Positions 15,963 through 23,277 of a stretch of DNA of 34,257 nucleotides are shown piece by piece. The translations under genes were made by a program, and so were the position numbers. The notes under the pieces were generated by a model. The model was not told the DNA's origin. It did not search any database and saw only the letters and a list, made by a program, of their open reading frames with translations. Source of the stretch: Anaerolineales bacterium. Its GTDB lineage: Bacteria > Chloroflexota > Anaerolineae > Anaerolineales > Villigracilaceae. The first letter of the stretch is position 1. The number at the start of each line of letters is the position of its first letter. The stretch is from NCBI GenBank assembly GCA_025938055.1, contig JAICQC010000007.1:1-34257 (forward strand). The letters run 5' to 3'.

Positions 15963-17672
15963 GTGGTAATCGAGCTCCCTGCCCGACTGGCGTTCCTCAA
16001 CAGGATCCACCTCTTCCATGACCTGGCGGAAGGTGAACTCTTGGCTATTGCGGAAAAACTGATCGAAGTACCGTATCCAGCCGGTAATGTGATTTTTGAA
16101 CAGGGGAAATGGCCCGAGAATTTCTATCTGATCTATGCAGGAGAAGTGCGCATTGTCCGCAGGCAGGACCGCAAGGAAGCACAACTGGCGCAGCTGGTCA
16201 AGGACGATTACTTTGGAGAGATGGGGCTGATTGCAAAACGGCCGCATTCCGGGGATGCGATCGCGCTGACCGACATAACACTGCTTGTATTGTCGCGCGA
16301 GGATTTCTATAATTTTTATAAAAAAATCCCACAACTACGCCTTAATTTTGATCTTGCTATCAAAAGCCGCCAACTGGCGCGTAAACTGCAGTTCGAATGG
16401 CTACGGCCGGAAGAGGTCATCTATTTTCTGGCGCGCAAACATCCTGTCATTCTCTACCAGAAACTGGTCTTGCCCGTCTTTCTGCTTTTTGTACCCATTT
16501 TTTTGTTCTATGCCTGGTTTGCCATGGCCCGTTCCGCCGTCGTGATCGCGGCAGCCCTTGCTTCGCTGATTTTCATCGCCCTCTGGATTGTCTGGTATGT
16601 GCTCGACTGGGAGAATGATTACTACATCGTCACCAACCAGCGCGTGGTCTGGCTGGAAAAGGTGATCGGGATTTATGAAAGCAGGCAGGAATCGCCCCTG
16701 AACACAGTTCTATCTGTCGCCGTGGAGACCACCCAACTGGGGCGCATCCTGGATTATGGGGATGTCATCGTACGTACCTGGGTTGGCAAGATTCCCTTCA
16801 ACGAGGTTAGCCATCCTGAGCAGGCGCAGGACATGATCGAGGAGTACTGGGAGCGCACAAAAGAGCAGGCGGTTGGGATGGAGAAGGAGGCGATGAAGAA
16901 TGCCATTCGCCGGCGGCTGGGCATCCCGGTCCCAGAAAAGTCGAAGCCTGCGGCTGTTGTTCCTGTGCCGAATCCTCCTCACCCGAAGAAAAAACCTGGT
17001 CTCCTGCGCCGCATCGGCTCGGGTACCCTTAAGCTTCGATATGAATCTGGTGAAAGCGTCTACTACAGAAAACATTGGTTCGTGTTGATCAGGCAAGCCG
17101 CGATCCCAATCGCGGGCATCGTGGCGGCGATCGTCATATTTTTCTGGCGGATGTTCCGGCTGGCGCAATCTGCGGAGGAAGCTTTCATCCGCTTCGCCAA
17201 TGGGACGCTCAGCGTCGACCCGGTTGCGCTGGCGATTCTGCTCAGCCTGGTTCCACTGACGGGCTGGCTGATCTATGAAATCATGGATTGGAGCAATGAC
17301 CAGTTCCTGGTCACGCCCGAGCAGATCGTTGATCTGGATCGTAAACCGTTCGGGACACAGACGCGTAATGCCGCGCAGCTGGAAAATATTCTCGGTACCG
17401 AGTACCAGCGGATTGGTATTCTGGGCGAGATTTTCAACTACGGCACGGTGTATATCACCGTAGGTGGTTCCCGGCTCGCTTTCGAGAATGTGATCGATCC
17501 CGCCAGTGTCCAGTCGGATATCGATCGCCGGCGTGAAGCCCGTCAGTCAAGGCAGGCAGCTGCCAAAGTTGCCGCTGAACGCGAGCGCATGGCGGAATGG
17601 CTGGCGACCTATCACTTGAATGCCGACGAACTGAAAAGAGAAGAGGAAAAGAAGAATCAAAAACCGGGGTAA
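15963..17672 (+). CDS. Cyclic-nucleotide-domain protein with two TM-pair + PH-like modules
   Basis: This 569-residue protein is built as cNMP-binding domain plus [2 TM + bacterial PH domain] twice. Residues 8-125 form a CRP-like beta roll with FGEMGLIAKRPHSGD where the phosphate-binding cassette lies; the usual Arg is His, so classic cAMP binding is doubtful. Residues 155-215 hold two TM helices, followed by a PH-like domain (ENDYYIVTNQRVVWLEK ... LGRILDYGDVIVRT). A basic linker (about 310-350) leads to two more TM helices (about 375-440) and a second PH-like domain (SNDQFLVTPEQIVDLDR ... LGEIFNYGTVYIT). The C-terminus is a charged helix. The two halves are recognisably duplicated. The start is GTG 15963. 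Its role may be an envelope sensor or scaffold; no enzyme motif is seen. Confidence 0.85.
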   Translation: MVIELPARLAFLNRIHLFHDLAEGELLAIAEKLIEVPYPAGNVIFEQGKWPENFYLIYAGEVRIVRRQDRKEAQLAQLVKDDYFGEMGLIAKRPHSGDAIALTDITLLVLSREDFYNFYKKIPQLRLNFDLAIKSRQLARKLQFEWLRPEEVIYFLARKHPVILYQKLVLPVFLLFVPIFLFYAWFAMARSAVVIAAALASLIFIALWIVWYVLDWENDYYIVTNQRVVWLEKVIGIYESRQESPLNTVLSVAVETTQLGRILDYGDVIVRTWVGKIPFNEVSHPEQAQDMIEEYWERTKEQAVGMEKEAMKNAIRRRLGIPVPEKSKPAAVVPVPNPPHPKKKPGLLRRIGSGTLKLRYESGESVYYRKHWFVLIRQAAIPIAGIVAAIVIFFWRMFRLAQSAEEAFIRFANGTLSVDPVALAILLSLVPLTGWLIYEIMDWSNDQFLVTPEQIVDLDRKPFGTQTRNAAQLENILGTEYQRIGILGEIFNYGTVYITVGGSRLAFENVIDPASVQSDIDRRREARQSRQAAAKVAAERERMAEWLATYHLNADELKREEEKKNQKPG

Positions 17673-17753
17673 AATCGGAAACTCTCAAGAACCATCGTGC
17701 AGAATGCCGTGCAATCGCGACATCCATAAAATAACCGAAGGTAAATCAAAAGA

Positions 17754-18275
17754 ATGGCTCTCCGTAAAATCGTAACTCTCCCCGAGGCTGTATTACGCCG
17801 CAAAGCACATACCGTTGCGAAGGTTGATAAGAATCTGCAAACATTGATTGATGATATGGTCGAAACCATGCGCGAGGCGCCGGGTGTAGGTCTTGCCGCG
17901 CCTCAGATTGGGCTTTCAGAGCGGATTATTGTGATCGAGTATTTCGAACGCGAGGAGGATGAGGAAAAGGAAGACGCTCCCAAGAAAGTTTGGGCAGTCA
18001 TAAATCCGGAGATCGTAAAATCTTCGGAGGAGACTCTCATGGGTGTGGAAGGCTGCCTGTCTATCCCCGGGCTGGTCGGCGAGGTGGAGCGCCATGCCAC
18101 TGTGCAGGTGAGGGGTCTTAACCGGCACGGCAAGCCGATGAAGATCAAGGCAGAAGGATGGCTGGCGCGCATTTTCCAGCATGAGATCGACCATTTGAAC
18201 GGCGTCCTCTTCACAGATCGCGCCACACGCGTTTGGAAGCCGCAGGACGAGGTCGAGCCTGAGCAGGAAGTGTAA
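17754..18275 (+). CDS. def: Peptide deformylase
   Basis: Peptide deformylase removes the N-terminal formyl group from new proteins, using a metal ion. All three motifs are intact in this 173-residue protein: GVGLAAPQIG (44-53), EGCLSIPG with metal ligand C101, and QHEIDHLNG with H143, E144 and H147. An acidic insert (EREEDEEKEDAPKK, about 65-78) enlarges the loop between the first two motifs. The stop codon overlaps the start of the following GNAT gene by one base (TAATG), so the two are coupled. The preceding gap of 81 bases carries a TAAAAT hexamer at 17671-17676 that could serve as a -10 box. Confidence 0.97.
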   Translation: MALRKIVTLPEAVLRRKAHTVAKVDKNLQTLIDDMVETMREAPGVGLAAPQIGLSERIIVIEYFEREEDEEKEDAPKKVWAVINPEIVKSSEETLMGVEGCLSIPGLVGEVERHATVQVRGLNRHGKPMKIKAEGWLARIFQHEIDHLNGVLFTDRATRVWKPQDEVEPEQEV

Positions 18276-18757
18276 TGACCATCGTGCGGGGATTGACCCA
18301 GGACGATCGGCCGCGCCTGCGCCAATTTTGGATCGAACATTGGGGTGGCGAGGAAATGATCTCGCGCGGCAACGTGTATCGCCCTGAACAGCTCGAAGGT
18401 TTCGTGATCGAGGATGGGGAGGAATGGATTGGACTGCTCACGTTCTTCGTCAAAGAGCGTGAATGTGAAGTCACTTCTCTGGATAGTCTGCGCGAAGGGC
18501 AGGGGATAGGCTCCATGTTGATTGACAAAGCCCTTGTGGAAGCCCGCGCAAGAGGTTGCATACGCCTCTTTTTGATTACGACAAACGATAATTTACGTGC
18601 CCTTGGCTTTTATCAAAAACGCGGTTTCGAGATCGTCACGGTCTATCGCGGGGCGGTGAATGAATCAAGAAAGAGGAAGCCGGGAATTCCGCTGGTCGGA
18701 ATGAATGGCATTCCTTTGCGGGATGAAATAGAATTGGAAATACTGTTGAAGGTTTAA
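18275..18757 (+). CDS. GNAT-family N-acetyltransferase
   Basis: This compact 160-residue single-domain acetyltransferase has the acetyl-CoA loop REGQGIGSMLIDKAL (about 72-86), the beta5 block GCIRLFLITTNDNLRALGFYQKRGFEIV typical of RimI-like enzymes, and a C-terminal ELEILLKV strand. The acceptor is unknown. It is translationally coupled to peptide deformylase, so an action on protein N-termini is an attractive guess, but only a guess. Confidence 0.9.
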   Translation: MTIVRGLTQDDRPRLRQFWIEHWGGEEMISRGNVYRPEQLEGFVIEDGEEWIGLLTFFVKERECEVTSLDSLREGQGIGSMLIDKALVEARARGCIRLFLITTNDNLRALGFYQKRGFEIVTVYRGAVNESRKRKPGIPLVGMNGIPLRDEIELEILLKV

Positions 18758-18811
18758 GGTCAAATGTTAAACGTGCAGATGCAGGAGACTTTGACTTTCG
18801 ACTTTTGACCT
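18757..18811. repeat. Imperfect inverted/tandem repeat between GNAT and recF
   Basis: AGGTCAAA (18757-18764) is complemented at 18804-18811, and the right side carries three tandem GACTTT-like words (18787-18806). There is no T run, so it is not a standard terminator. It looks like a decayed dispersed repeat. Confidence 0.4.
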
Positions 18812-18818
18812 GAAACCC

Positions 18819-20027
18819 ATGTTCCTAAAACATCTTTCCCTGACCAACTTCCGCAAATTCACCCGCCTGGATGTGGCTATTCCCCGGCAGGTTGTCCTGC
18901 TGGTGGGAGCCAACGCGCAGGGGAAAACCAGCGTGCTCGAAGCCGTTTATTTCCTGGCAGCATTCACCTCCTTTCAGACTCATGCGGACCGGCAGATTGT
19001 CAACTTCGATGAGGCTAAGAACAATCAATTGACCGTCACACGTCTGGTGGCGGAGTATCAGCGCAGCAAAAGCAAACATCGCCTGGAAGTGCGCCTCATT
19101 CTCGAACCCGTGGGTGTCTTGAACAGCCAGCGCCTGCGCAAGGAGATCCTGCTCGACGGTGTAAAAAGGTCTGCCAATGAGGTGATCGGTCACTTCAACG
19201 CAGTCATCTTTGTGCCGCAGATGTCACAGATCCTGGAGGGTGCGCCGGAAGACCGCCGCCGCTATCTCAACCTTGCTCTCGCACAGTCCACGCCGGCGTA
19301 TGCGCGCATCCTGAGTGAGTATAACCAGGCGTTGACCCAGCGTAATGCGCTCCTCAAATCGCTGGGCGAACGCGGCGGCAGTGTGGACCAGCTTGAAGTG
19401 TGGGATGAGGCGCTGGCGCGGCTGGGCTCGCAGATTATTCTATGGCGCATCGAAGACATCCATCAGATCGAGCGGCTCGCTTCCCGTGTCCATCACGAGC
19501 TAACGCGCGGGTCCGAGATCCTGCGCCTCTCGTATGAACCGGCATTCGATCCATTACCTACACCTGAAAAGCAGCTGGGTTTAAAAATTGAAACAGTCGT
19601 TGATCGTTCGCGTTTGGAATTGGATGAAATCCAGCAGGTGTTCCGCGTCCGCTTGCGTGAGCTGCGCGGCGAAGAGATCGGGCGCGGTGTGACCACCATT
19701 GGCCCGCATCGCGATGAGCTGCGCTTTCTCGCCAATGATATTGATCTCGGTCATTATGGTTCGCGCGGCCAGGTGCGCACAACGTTGTTGTCCCTGAAGC
19801 TTGCCGAGGTCAATTGGATGAAGGACCGCACCGGCGAATGGCCTGTGATCCTGCTCGACGAGGTGATGGCTGAACTCGATGTGCAGCGCCGCGCCGATTT
19901 GCTGAACTACGTCGGCGAAAGTGAACAGGTGCTGTTCAGTACGACGGATTTGAACGTGTTCACACCGGAATTTGTTGAGAAGGCTGAGGTGTGGCAGGTA
20001 GAAGGCGGAAGAGTAGCGTCGCGCTGA
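18819..20027 (+). CDS. recF: DNA replication and repair protein RecF
   Basis: RecF is an SMC-like ATPase that, with RecO and RecR, loads RecA at gapped DNA. The 402-residue protein has the family start MFLKHLSLTNFRKFTRLDVAI and Walker A GANAQGKT (30-37). It then has NAVIFVPQMSQILEGAPEDRRRYLNLALAQ, the signature region SRGQVRTTLLSLKLAE (about 313-328) and Walker B ILLDEVMAELD followed by the D-loop region. Length and motif order are normal. It is not next to dnaA/dnaN here, unlike in many bacteria, but sits between a GNAT gene and a nucleotidyltransferase gene. Confidence 0.95.
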   Translation: MFLKHLSLTNFRKFTRLDVAIPRQVVLLVGANAQGKTSVLEAVYFLAAFTSFQTHADRQIVNFDEAKNNQLTVTRLVAEYQRSKSKHRLEVRLILEPVGVLNSQRLRKEILLDGVKRSANEVIGHFNAVIFVPQMSQILEGAPEDRRRYLNLALAQSTPAYARILSEYNQALTQRNALLKSLGERGGSVDQLEVWDEALARLGSQIILWRIEDIHQIERLASRVHHELTRGSEILRLSYEPAFDPLPTPEKQLGLKIETVVDRSRLELDEIQQVFRVRLRELRGEEIGRGVTTIGPHRDELRFLANDIDLGHYGSRGQVRTTLLSLKLAEVNWMKDRTGEWPVILLDEVMAELDVQRRADLLNYVGESEQVLFSTTDLNVFTPEFVEKAEVWQVEGGRVASR

Positions 20028-20063
20028 GCAGGGTGGGCGCCACGTATCCCGGCAAAATTCCTT

Positions 20064-20069
20064 TACAAT
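20064..20069 (+). promoter_or_regulatory. Candidate -10 box for the nucleotidyltransferase gene
   Basis: A TACAAT hexamer lies 46 bases upstream of ATG 20116 in the short gap after recF. There is no clear -35 partner. Confidence 0.3.
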
Positions 20070-20115
20070 ACGATAACCATCTCGCCGATGCCCTCCACGC
20101 CGCGCGGAACAGCCT

Positions 20116-20895
20116 ATGACTCTCTCTGATCCCTTTATTCAATCTGCACTTGAAAAAATCGACTCACCTGATGTCATCGGGGTTGGCATCGTGGGTAGTT
20201 ACGCGCGTGGGCAGGCTGGCCAGTATAGTGACGTTGATTTCGATATTTTTGTCAACAAACCGCCCGAGGGACCTGACGATCTTTACAGGCTACACTACTG
20301 GGATAATAAACTCGTCAGCCTGGGGTACATCCTTCCCGATCACGAACGCGCCGGGCTGCTGAATCCACGGCGCGCCATCTGGGTGGTGCCGGGTCTGCGC
20401 CAGATGAAGATCCTGCTCGACAAGGATGGCACGGTCTCAGCCTTGCAGCAAGCCGCGAAGGATTTCAAGTGGTCTCTTTTGCAGCCCGCAGCAGATGAAG
20501 TCGCGGCCGCAGAAATTGTCGGCAATGCGGAGGAAGTGCACAAGATCCTGAACGGGCTGGCGCGCGGACACGAATCCACGGTACTGTATGCCACCTGGGG
20601 ATTGGTGAAAAACATGCTCGAAGCGGTTGCTGTGCAGAGGGGCATTCTGATCGTCAGCGAGAACCGTTATTTTGATCTCATTCAGGAGGAGATGGGGCTC
20701 GACTCGAAATGGACCCGCGCCTTCCGCACAGCCTGGGGACTCGACGCGGGAACATCTCAATACCAATCGCGCGGAGCGGCGGCGCTGACGTTATACCGGC
20801 TCAGCGCAGAAATGTTCGATTGGTTGATTCCGGAACAACATCGCGTTGTAGTAGACAAGGCATTGCAATTGATCAAGGAGGCTGGTTACCTGTGA
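20116..20895 (+). CDS. Nucleotidyltransferase-domain protein
   Basis: This 259-residue protein starts with a DNA-polymerase-beta-like nucleotidyltransferase core: VGSYARG (G27-S28) followed by SDVDFDIFV (D39, D41), the metal-binding pair, with a possible third acidic residue further on. The C-terminal half is helical (about 125-255), like the HEPN- or kanamycin-nucleotidyltransferase-type helper domains. It could adenylylate or otherwise nucleotidylate a small molecule, RNA or protein. Homologues include aminoglycoside nucleotidyltransferases and MNT antitoxins, but no separate toxin gene is seen next to it. The endonuclease III homologue begins 7 bases after the stop. Confidence 0.82.
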   Translation: MTLSDPFIQSALEKIDSPDVIGVGIVGSYARGQAGQYSDVDFDIFVNKPPEGPDDLYRLHYWDNKLVSLGYILPDHERAGLLNPRRAIWVVPGLRQMKILLDKDGTVSALQQAAKDFKWSLLQPAADEVAAAEIVGNAEEVHKILNGLARGHESTVLYATWGLVKNMLEAVAVQRGILIVSENRYFDLIQEEMGLDSKWTRAFRTAWGLDAGTSQYQSRGAAALTLYRLSAEMFDWLIPEQHRVVVDKALQLIKEAGYL

Positions 20896-20902
20896 GTACA
20901 CA

Positions 20903-21601
20903 ATGAACCCTCTCGCAAAACGTGCCCTCAACATCCATGAGCGACTGCTTGAATTTTACGGTGAGCCCATCTGGCGCAATCCGCTGCCCGCAATTGACGA
21001 GCTGGTCTCGACCATTCTTTCACAGAACACGAACGATATAAATCGCGACCGCGCCTTTAACTTCCTCCGCGCAAAGTTCAGCACCTGGGAGGAAGTACGC
21101 GATGCCGATCCTGTGGATGTAGTCAATGCCATCCGCCCGGCCGGACTTGCCAACCAGAAGGGTCCGCGCATCCAACAGGTTCTGCGCTCGATCACCGAGG
21201 AACGCGGCAGCCTGGACCTGTCCTTTCTTGGGGATTTATCGGTGGAAGAGGCGCGCGCCTGGCTGACACGCTTCAACGGTGTCGGACCCAAGACGGCTGC
21301 AATCGTCCTGTGTTTTTCACTGGGAAAGCCCGCGTTCCCCGTTGACACACATATCTACCGCGTGACGGGGCGCATCGGACTCCGCCCCGAGCGGATGACC
21401 GTTGAACAGGCGCATCCGCATCTTGAAAATCTATTCCCGCCCGTGACGTATTACGCCGCGCACCTGAACATCATCCGCCTGGGACGCGAGATCTGCACTG
21501 CGCGCAGACCTTATTGCGAAAGATGCCCGATTGTTAAGTTGTGTGATTATGGAAGAAATATTCTGTCATTGCGAGGGCAACAGCCCGAAGCAATCTCCTG
21601 A
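20903..21601 (+). CDS. nth: Endonuclease III-family DNA glycosylase/AP lyase; C-terminus encoded by a repeat
   Basis: This is a HhH-GPD base-excision-repair enzyme that removes oxidised pyrimidines. The 232-residue protein shows LSQNTND (about 38-44), the helix-hairpin-helix FNGVGPKTAAIVL with the catalytic Lys (K131 region), the catalytic Asp in PVDTHIYRV, and a perfect 4Fe-4S motif C-x6-C-x2-C-x5-C ending in CPIVKLC. The protein should end just after that cluster. Instead about 12 further residues (LSLRGQQPEAIS) and the stop codon come from the intergenic repeat that starts at 21565. The addition is probably harmless. This could equally be a MutY-like or endonuclease-III-like paralogue; the symbol is by family only. 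Confidence 0.9.
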   Translation: MNPLAKRALNIHERLLEFYGEPIWRNPLPAIDELVSTILSQNTNDINRDRAFNFLRAKFSTWEEVRDADPVDVVNAIRPAGLANQKGPRIQQVLRSITEERGSLDLSFLGDLSVEEARAWLTRFNGVGPKTAAIVLCFSLGKPAFPVDTHIYRVTGRIGLRPERMTVEQAHPHLENLFPPVTYYAAHLNIIRLGREICTARRPYCERCPIVKLCDYGRNILSLRGQQPEAIS

Positions 21602-21649
21602 CTTACGAGGGGATTGCTTCGTCGCTGAAGAACAGCTCCTCGCAATGAC
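21565..21649. repeat. Dispersed nested inverted repeat, copy B
   Basis: An 85-base element bounded by a perfect 12-base inverted repeat (GTCATTGCGAGG at 21565-21576; complement at 21638-21649). A second inner pair is GAAGCAATC (21587-21595) and GATTGCTTC (21612-21620). Its left part overlaps the 3' end of the endonuclease III gene and provides its stop codon. Confidence 0.9.
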
Positions 21650-21654
21650 CTGAA

Positions 21655-21984
21655 TCACCTGTTGTCCCCATCCCCCTGGATCTTGCCTCTTTCCAGCCGG
21701 TCATATAGCTTGCTGATATTGTGTTTGGCGATTTCATCCAGCGATAAATCCAATTCTGTCGCGACCTGTGCCAGATACCACAACACGTCGCCGAGTTCGG
21801 CTTTGAGCGCCTCGCGTGTCTCCTCGTTGATCTCGCCATGCTTGTCACGGAATACTTTCTTGATCTTGCCCGCCACTTCCCCAGCCTCATTGACTAACCC
21901 CAGCGTGGGATAGATCACAGGATGCCCAATGGAGGGATAGCCTGCCGTCTTGCGTGATTTGGTCTGGTAATCATTGAAATTCAT
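21655..21984 (-). CDS. MazG-like nucleotide pyrophosphohydrolase
   Basis: This 109-residue all-alpha NTP pyrophosphohydrolase would cut nucleoside triphosphates (possibly damaged or non-canonical) to monophosphate and PPi. The metal-binding signature is clear: E33-x-x-E36 in VNEAGEVAGKIKK and E63-x-x-D66 in ELGDVLWYLA. The length is right for the single-domain MazG/iMazG group. It begins with the family pattern MNFNDYQTKSRKTA. A TAAAAT hexamer (minus strand, 21998-21993) lies 8 bases before the ATG and there is no ribosome site, suggesting a nearly leaderless transcript. It converges on the endonuclease III gene across repeat copy B. Confidence 0.92.
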   Translation of the reverse strand: MNFNDYQTKSRKTAGYPSIGHPVIYPTLGLVNEAGEVAGKIKKVFRDKHGEINEETREALKAELGDVLWYLAQVATELDLSLDEIAKHNISKLYDRLERGKIQGDGDNR

Positions 21985-22173
21985 AATGCGCTATTTTATC
22001 TCTTAATTTGGCGCGTAATGGTTAGATCTGTGATCGGGAGTATCTAACATCAAAATGATCATGTCATACTACTGAAGGATGAGCGACCCGCTTTGTGGGA
22101 TTACTTGGCATGCAGTTGAGAATCTCGGGGAGACACTTCAAGCAGTGTGACATACCATTGCGTCACCTGGAAG
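21985..22173. other. Intergenic region without recognised gene
   Basis: This 189-base gap lies between the LLM oxidoreductase gene end and the MazG-like gene start. Apart from the TAAAAT box serving the MazG-like gene and a short direct repeat GTTAGATC (about 22020 and 22169), I see no ORF with support, hairpin terminator or RNA. Confidence 0.5.
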
Positions 22174-23169
22174 TTAGATCCTGCCAGCCAGATTTTTCCA
22201 TCTCCCATCCCGCTCGTCAGGCACAAAGGGAGTATAGATGTTGAGCCTATCTGCAACGCCTGCATAGCGTTCCTTTAACTCGTCCGCCAGTCTGTTTTCC
22301 TCGGTCATCAGGCAGAACTCGTTCAACATTTCATCTGTGATCAGCATTGGCATTTCTGCCCATTGGCCTTTCGCCGCGTGAGCGGATAGCTTCTCTGCCG
22401 CGCCAGCCCAGCCATGCAGGTCCATGACGGGACGATAGGATGGTGTGGAAGCGTAGAACGCGATCTGCGCCCGGGCAAAGTTCATCTCTTCGGGTGTGGT
22501 TGCAACGAATGCAGTAACCGAGACACTGACGTCTTTCCTCTTTCTCTTTTCCTTCTTTGCCCCCTCATCGATCGCGGGCAGGATCACCTCCCGCAAATAT
22601 CTCACACTGTGGAATGGGTGGGCATGGAATCCCTCGCCTAACTCACCTGCCAGTTTTGCCAGCCTGGTATTTACGCCTGCAATGTAAATAGGAATGTTTG
22701 GATATTCGATTTGCCCAGCATTGAAGAACGGCGACATCAATGTGATCTTGTAATATTCCCCACGATAATTCAACTTCGTCCCGTTTTGCCAGCAATCCCA
22801 GAAGGCGCGGATAACCTGGATCTGCTCGCGCAGTTTGCCGGTCACGGACGGAGGCCAGGTCTGACCAAACCTGCGTTCGACGTGCGCCCTGACCTGCGTG
22901 CCCAACCCGAGGATAAAGCGTCCGCTGGACTGCGCGGCAAGGTCCCAGGCGATGTAGGCGATATTCGCCGGAGAGCGCGCAAAGGAAACCGCGATGGCTG
23001 TTCCGAAGTGAAGGCGCGTTGTATGCTCGGCGATCAATGCGCAGGGCAGGAATGGGTCATGCTGAGTCTCCTGAGTCCAGAGCGCGTCGAATCCGATCTC
23101 CTCGGCGGCTTTCGCGATCGCGGGGACATCCTTCAGAGGAACAGGGGGAAGAGTGGCGTCGAGTTTCAT
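22174..23169 (-). CDS. LLM-class (probably F420-dependent) oxidoreductase
   Basis: I take ATG 23169 (331 residues, MKLDATLPPVPLKDV). An in-frame extension to 23253 would translate repeat copy C and is not credible. This is a luciferase-like TIM-barrel enzyme: AAEEIGFDALWTQETQHDPFLP, LHFGTAIAVSFARSPANIAYIAWDLAAQSSGRFILGLGTQVRAH (about 55-100) and YPNIPIYIAGVNTRLAKLAGELGEGFHAHPF (about 160-190). The pattern is that of the F420-dependent TIGR03617-like group rather than FMN luciferases. The substrate is unknown. The gene stands alone on the minus strand between a MazG-like gene and an M42 peptidase gene. Confidence 0.88.
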   Translation of the reverse strand: MKLDATLPPVPLKDVPAIAKAAEEIGFDALWTQETQHDPFLPCALIAEHTTRLHFGTAIAVSFARSPANIAYIAWDLAAQSSGRFILGLGTQVRAHVERRFGQTWPPSVTGKLREQIQVIRAFWDCWQNGTKLNYRGEYYKITLMSPFFNAGQIEYPNIPIYIAGVNTRLAKLAGELGEGFHAHPFHSVRYLREVILPAIDEGAKKEKRKRKDVSVSVTAFVATTPEEMNFARAQIAFYASTPSYRPVMDLHGWAGAAEKLSAHAAKGQWAEMPMLITDEMLNEFCLMTEENRLADELKERYAGVADRLNIYTPFVPDERDGRWKNLAGRI

Positions 23170-23181
23170 GTTTCTGATTCT

Positions 23182-23276
23182 GTCATTGCGAGGCAGTGTT
23201 TTTCTGCCGAAGCAATCTCCTCCCTGGTTGTTCGAGGAGATTGCTTCGCTCACTGAGAGCGTTCGCTCGCAATGAC
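23182..23276. repeat. Dispersed nested inverted repeat, copy C
   Basis: A 95-base element with perfect 11-base ends (GTCATTGCGAG at 23182-23192; complement at 23266-23276) and a perfect inner pair GAAGCAATCTC (23209-23219) / GAGATTGCTTC (23237-23247). It fills the gap between the LLM oxidoreductase and M42 peptidase genes. Confidence 0.9.
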
Positions 23277-23277
23277 A

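Noticed and set aside
20088..20129. A 13-codon ORF overlapping the start of the nucleotidyltransferase gene
   Set aside because: Could be a leader peptide, but it has no ribosome site or supporting signal.
20116..20895. MNT/HEPN toxin-antitoxin pair
   Set aside because: The nucleotidyltransferase domain is clear, but no separate HEPN gene is adjacent; the neighbours are recF and an endonuclease III homologue.
21603..21890. Minus-strand ORF overlapping the MazG-like gene
   Set aside because: Its C-terminus is translated repeat B and it runs out of frame through the well-supported MazG-like gene.
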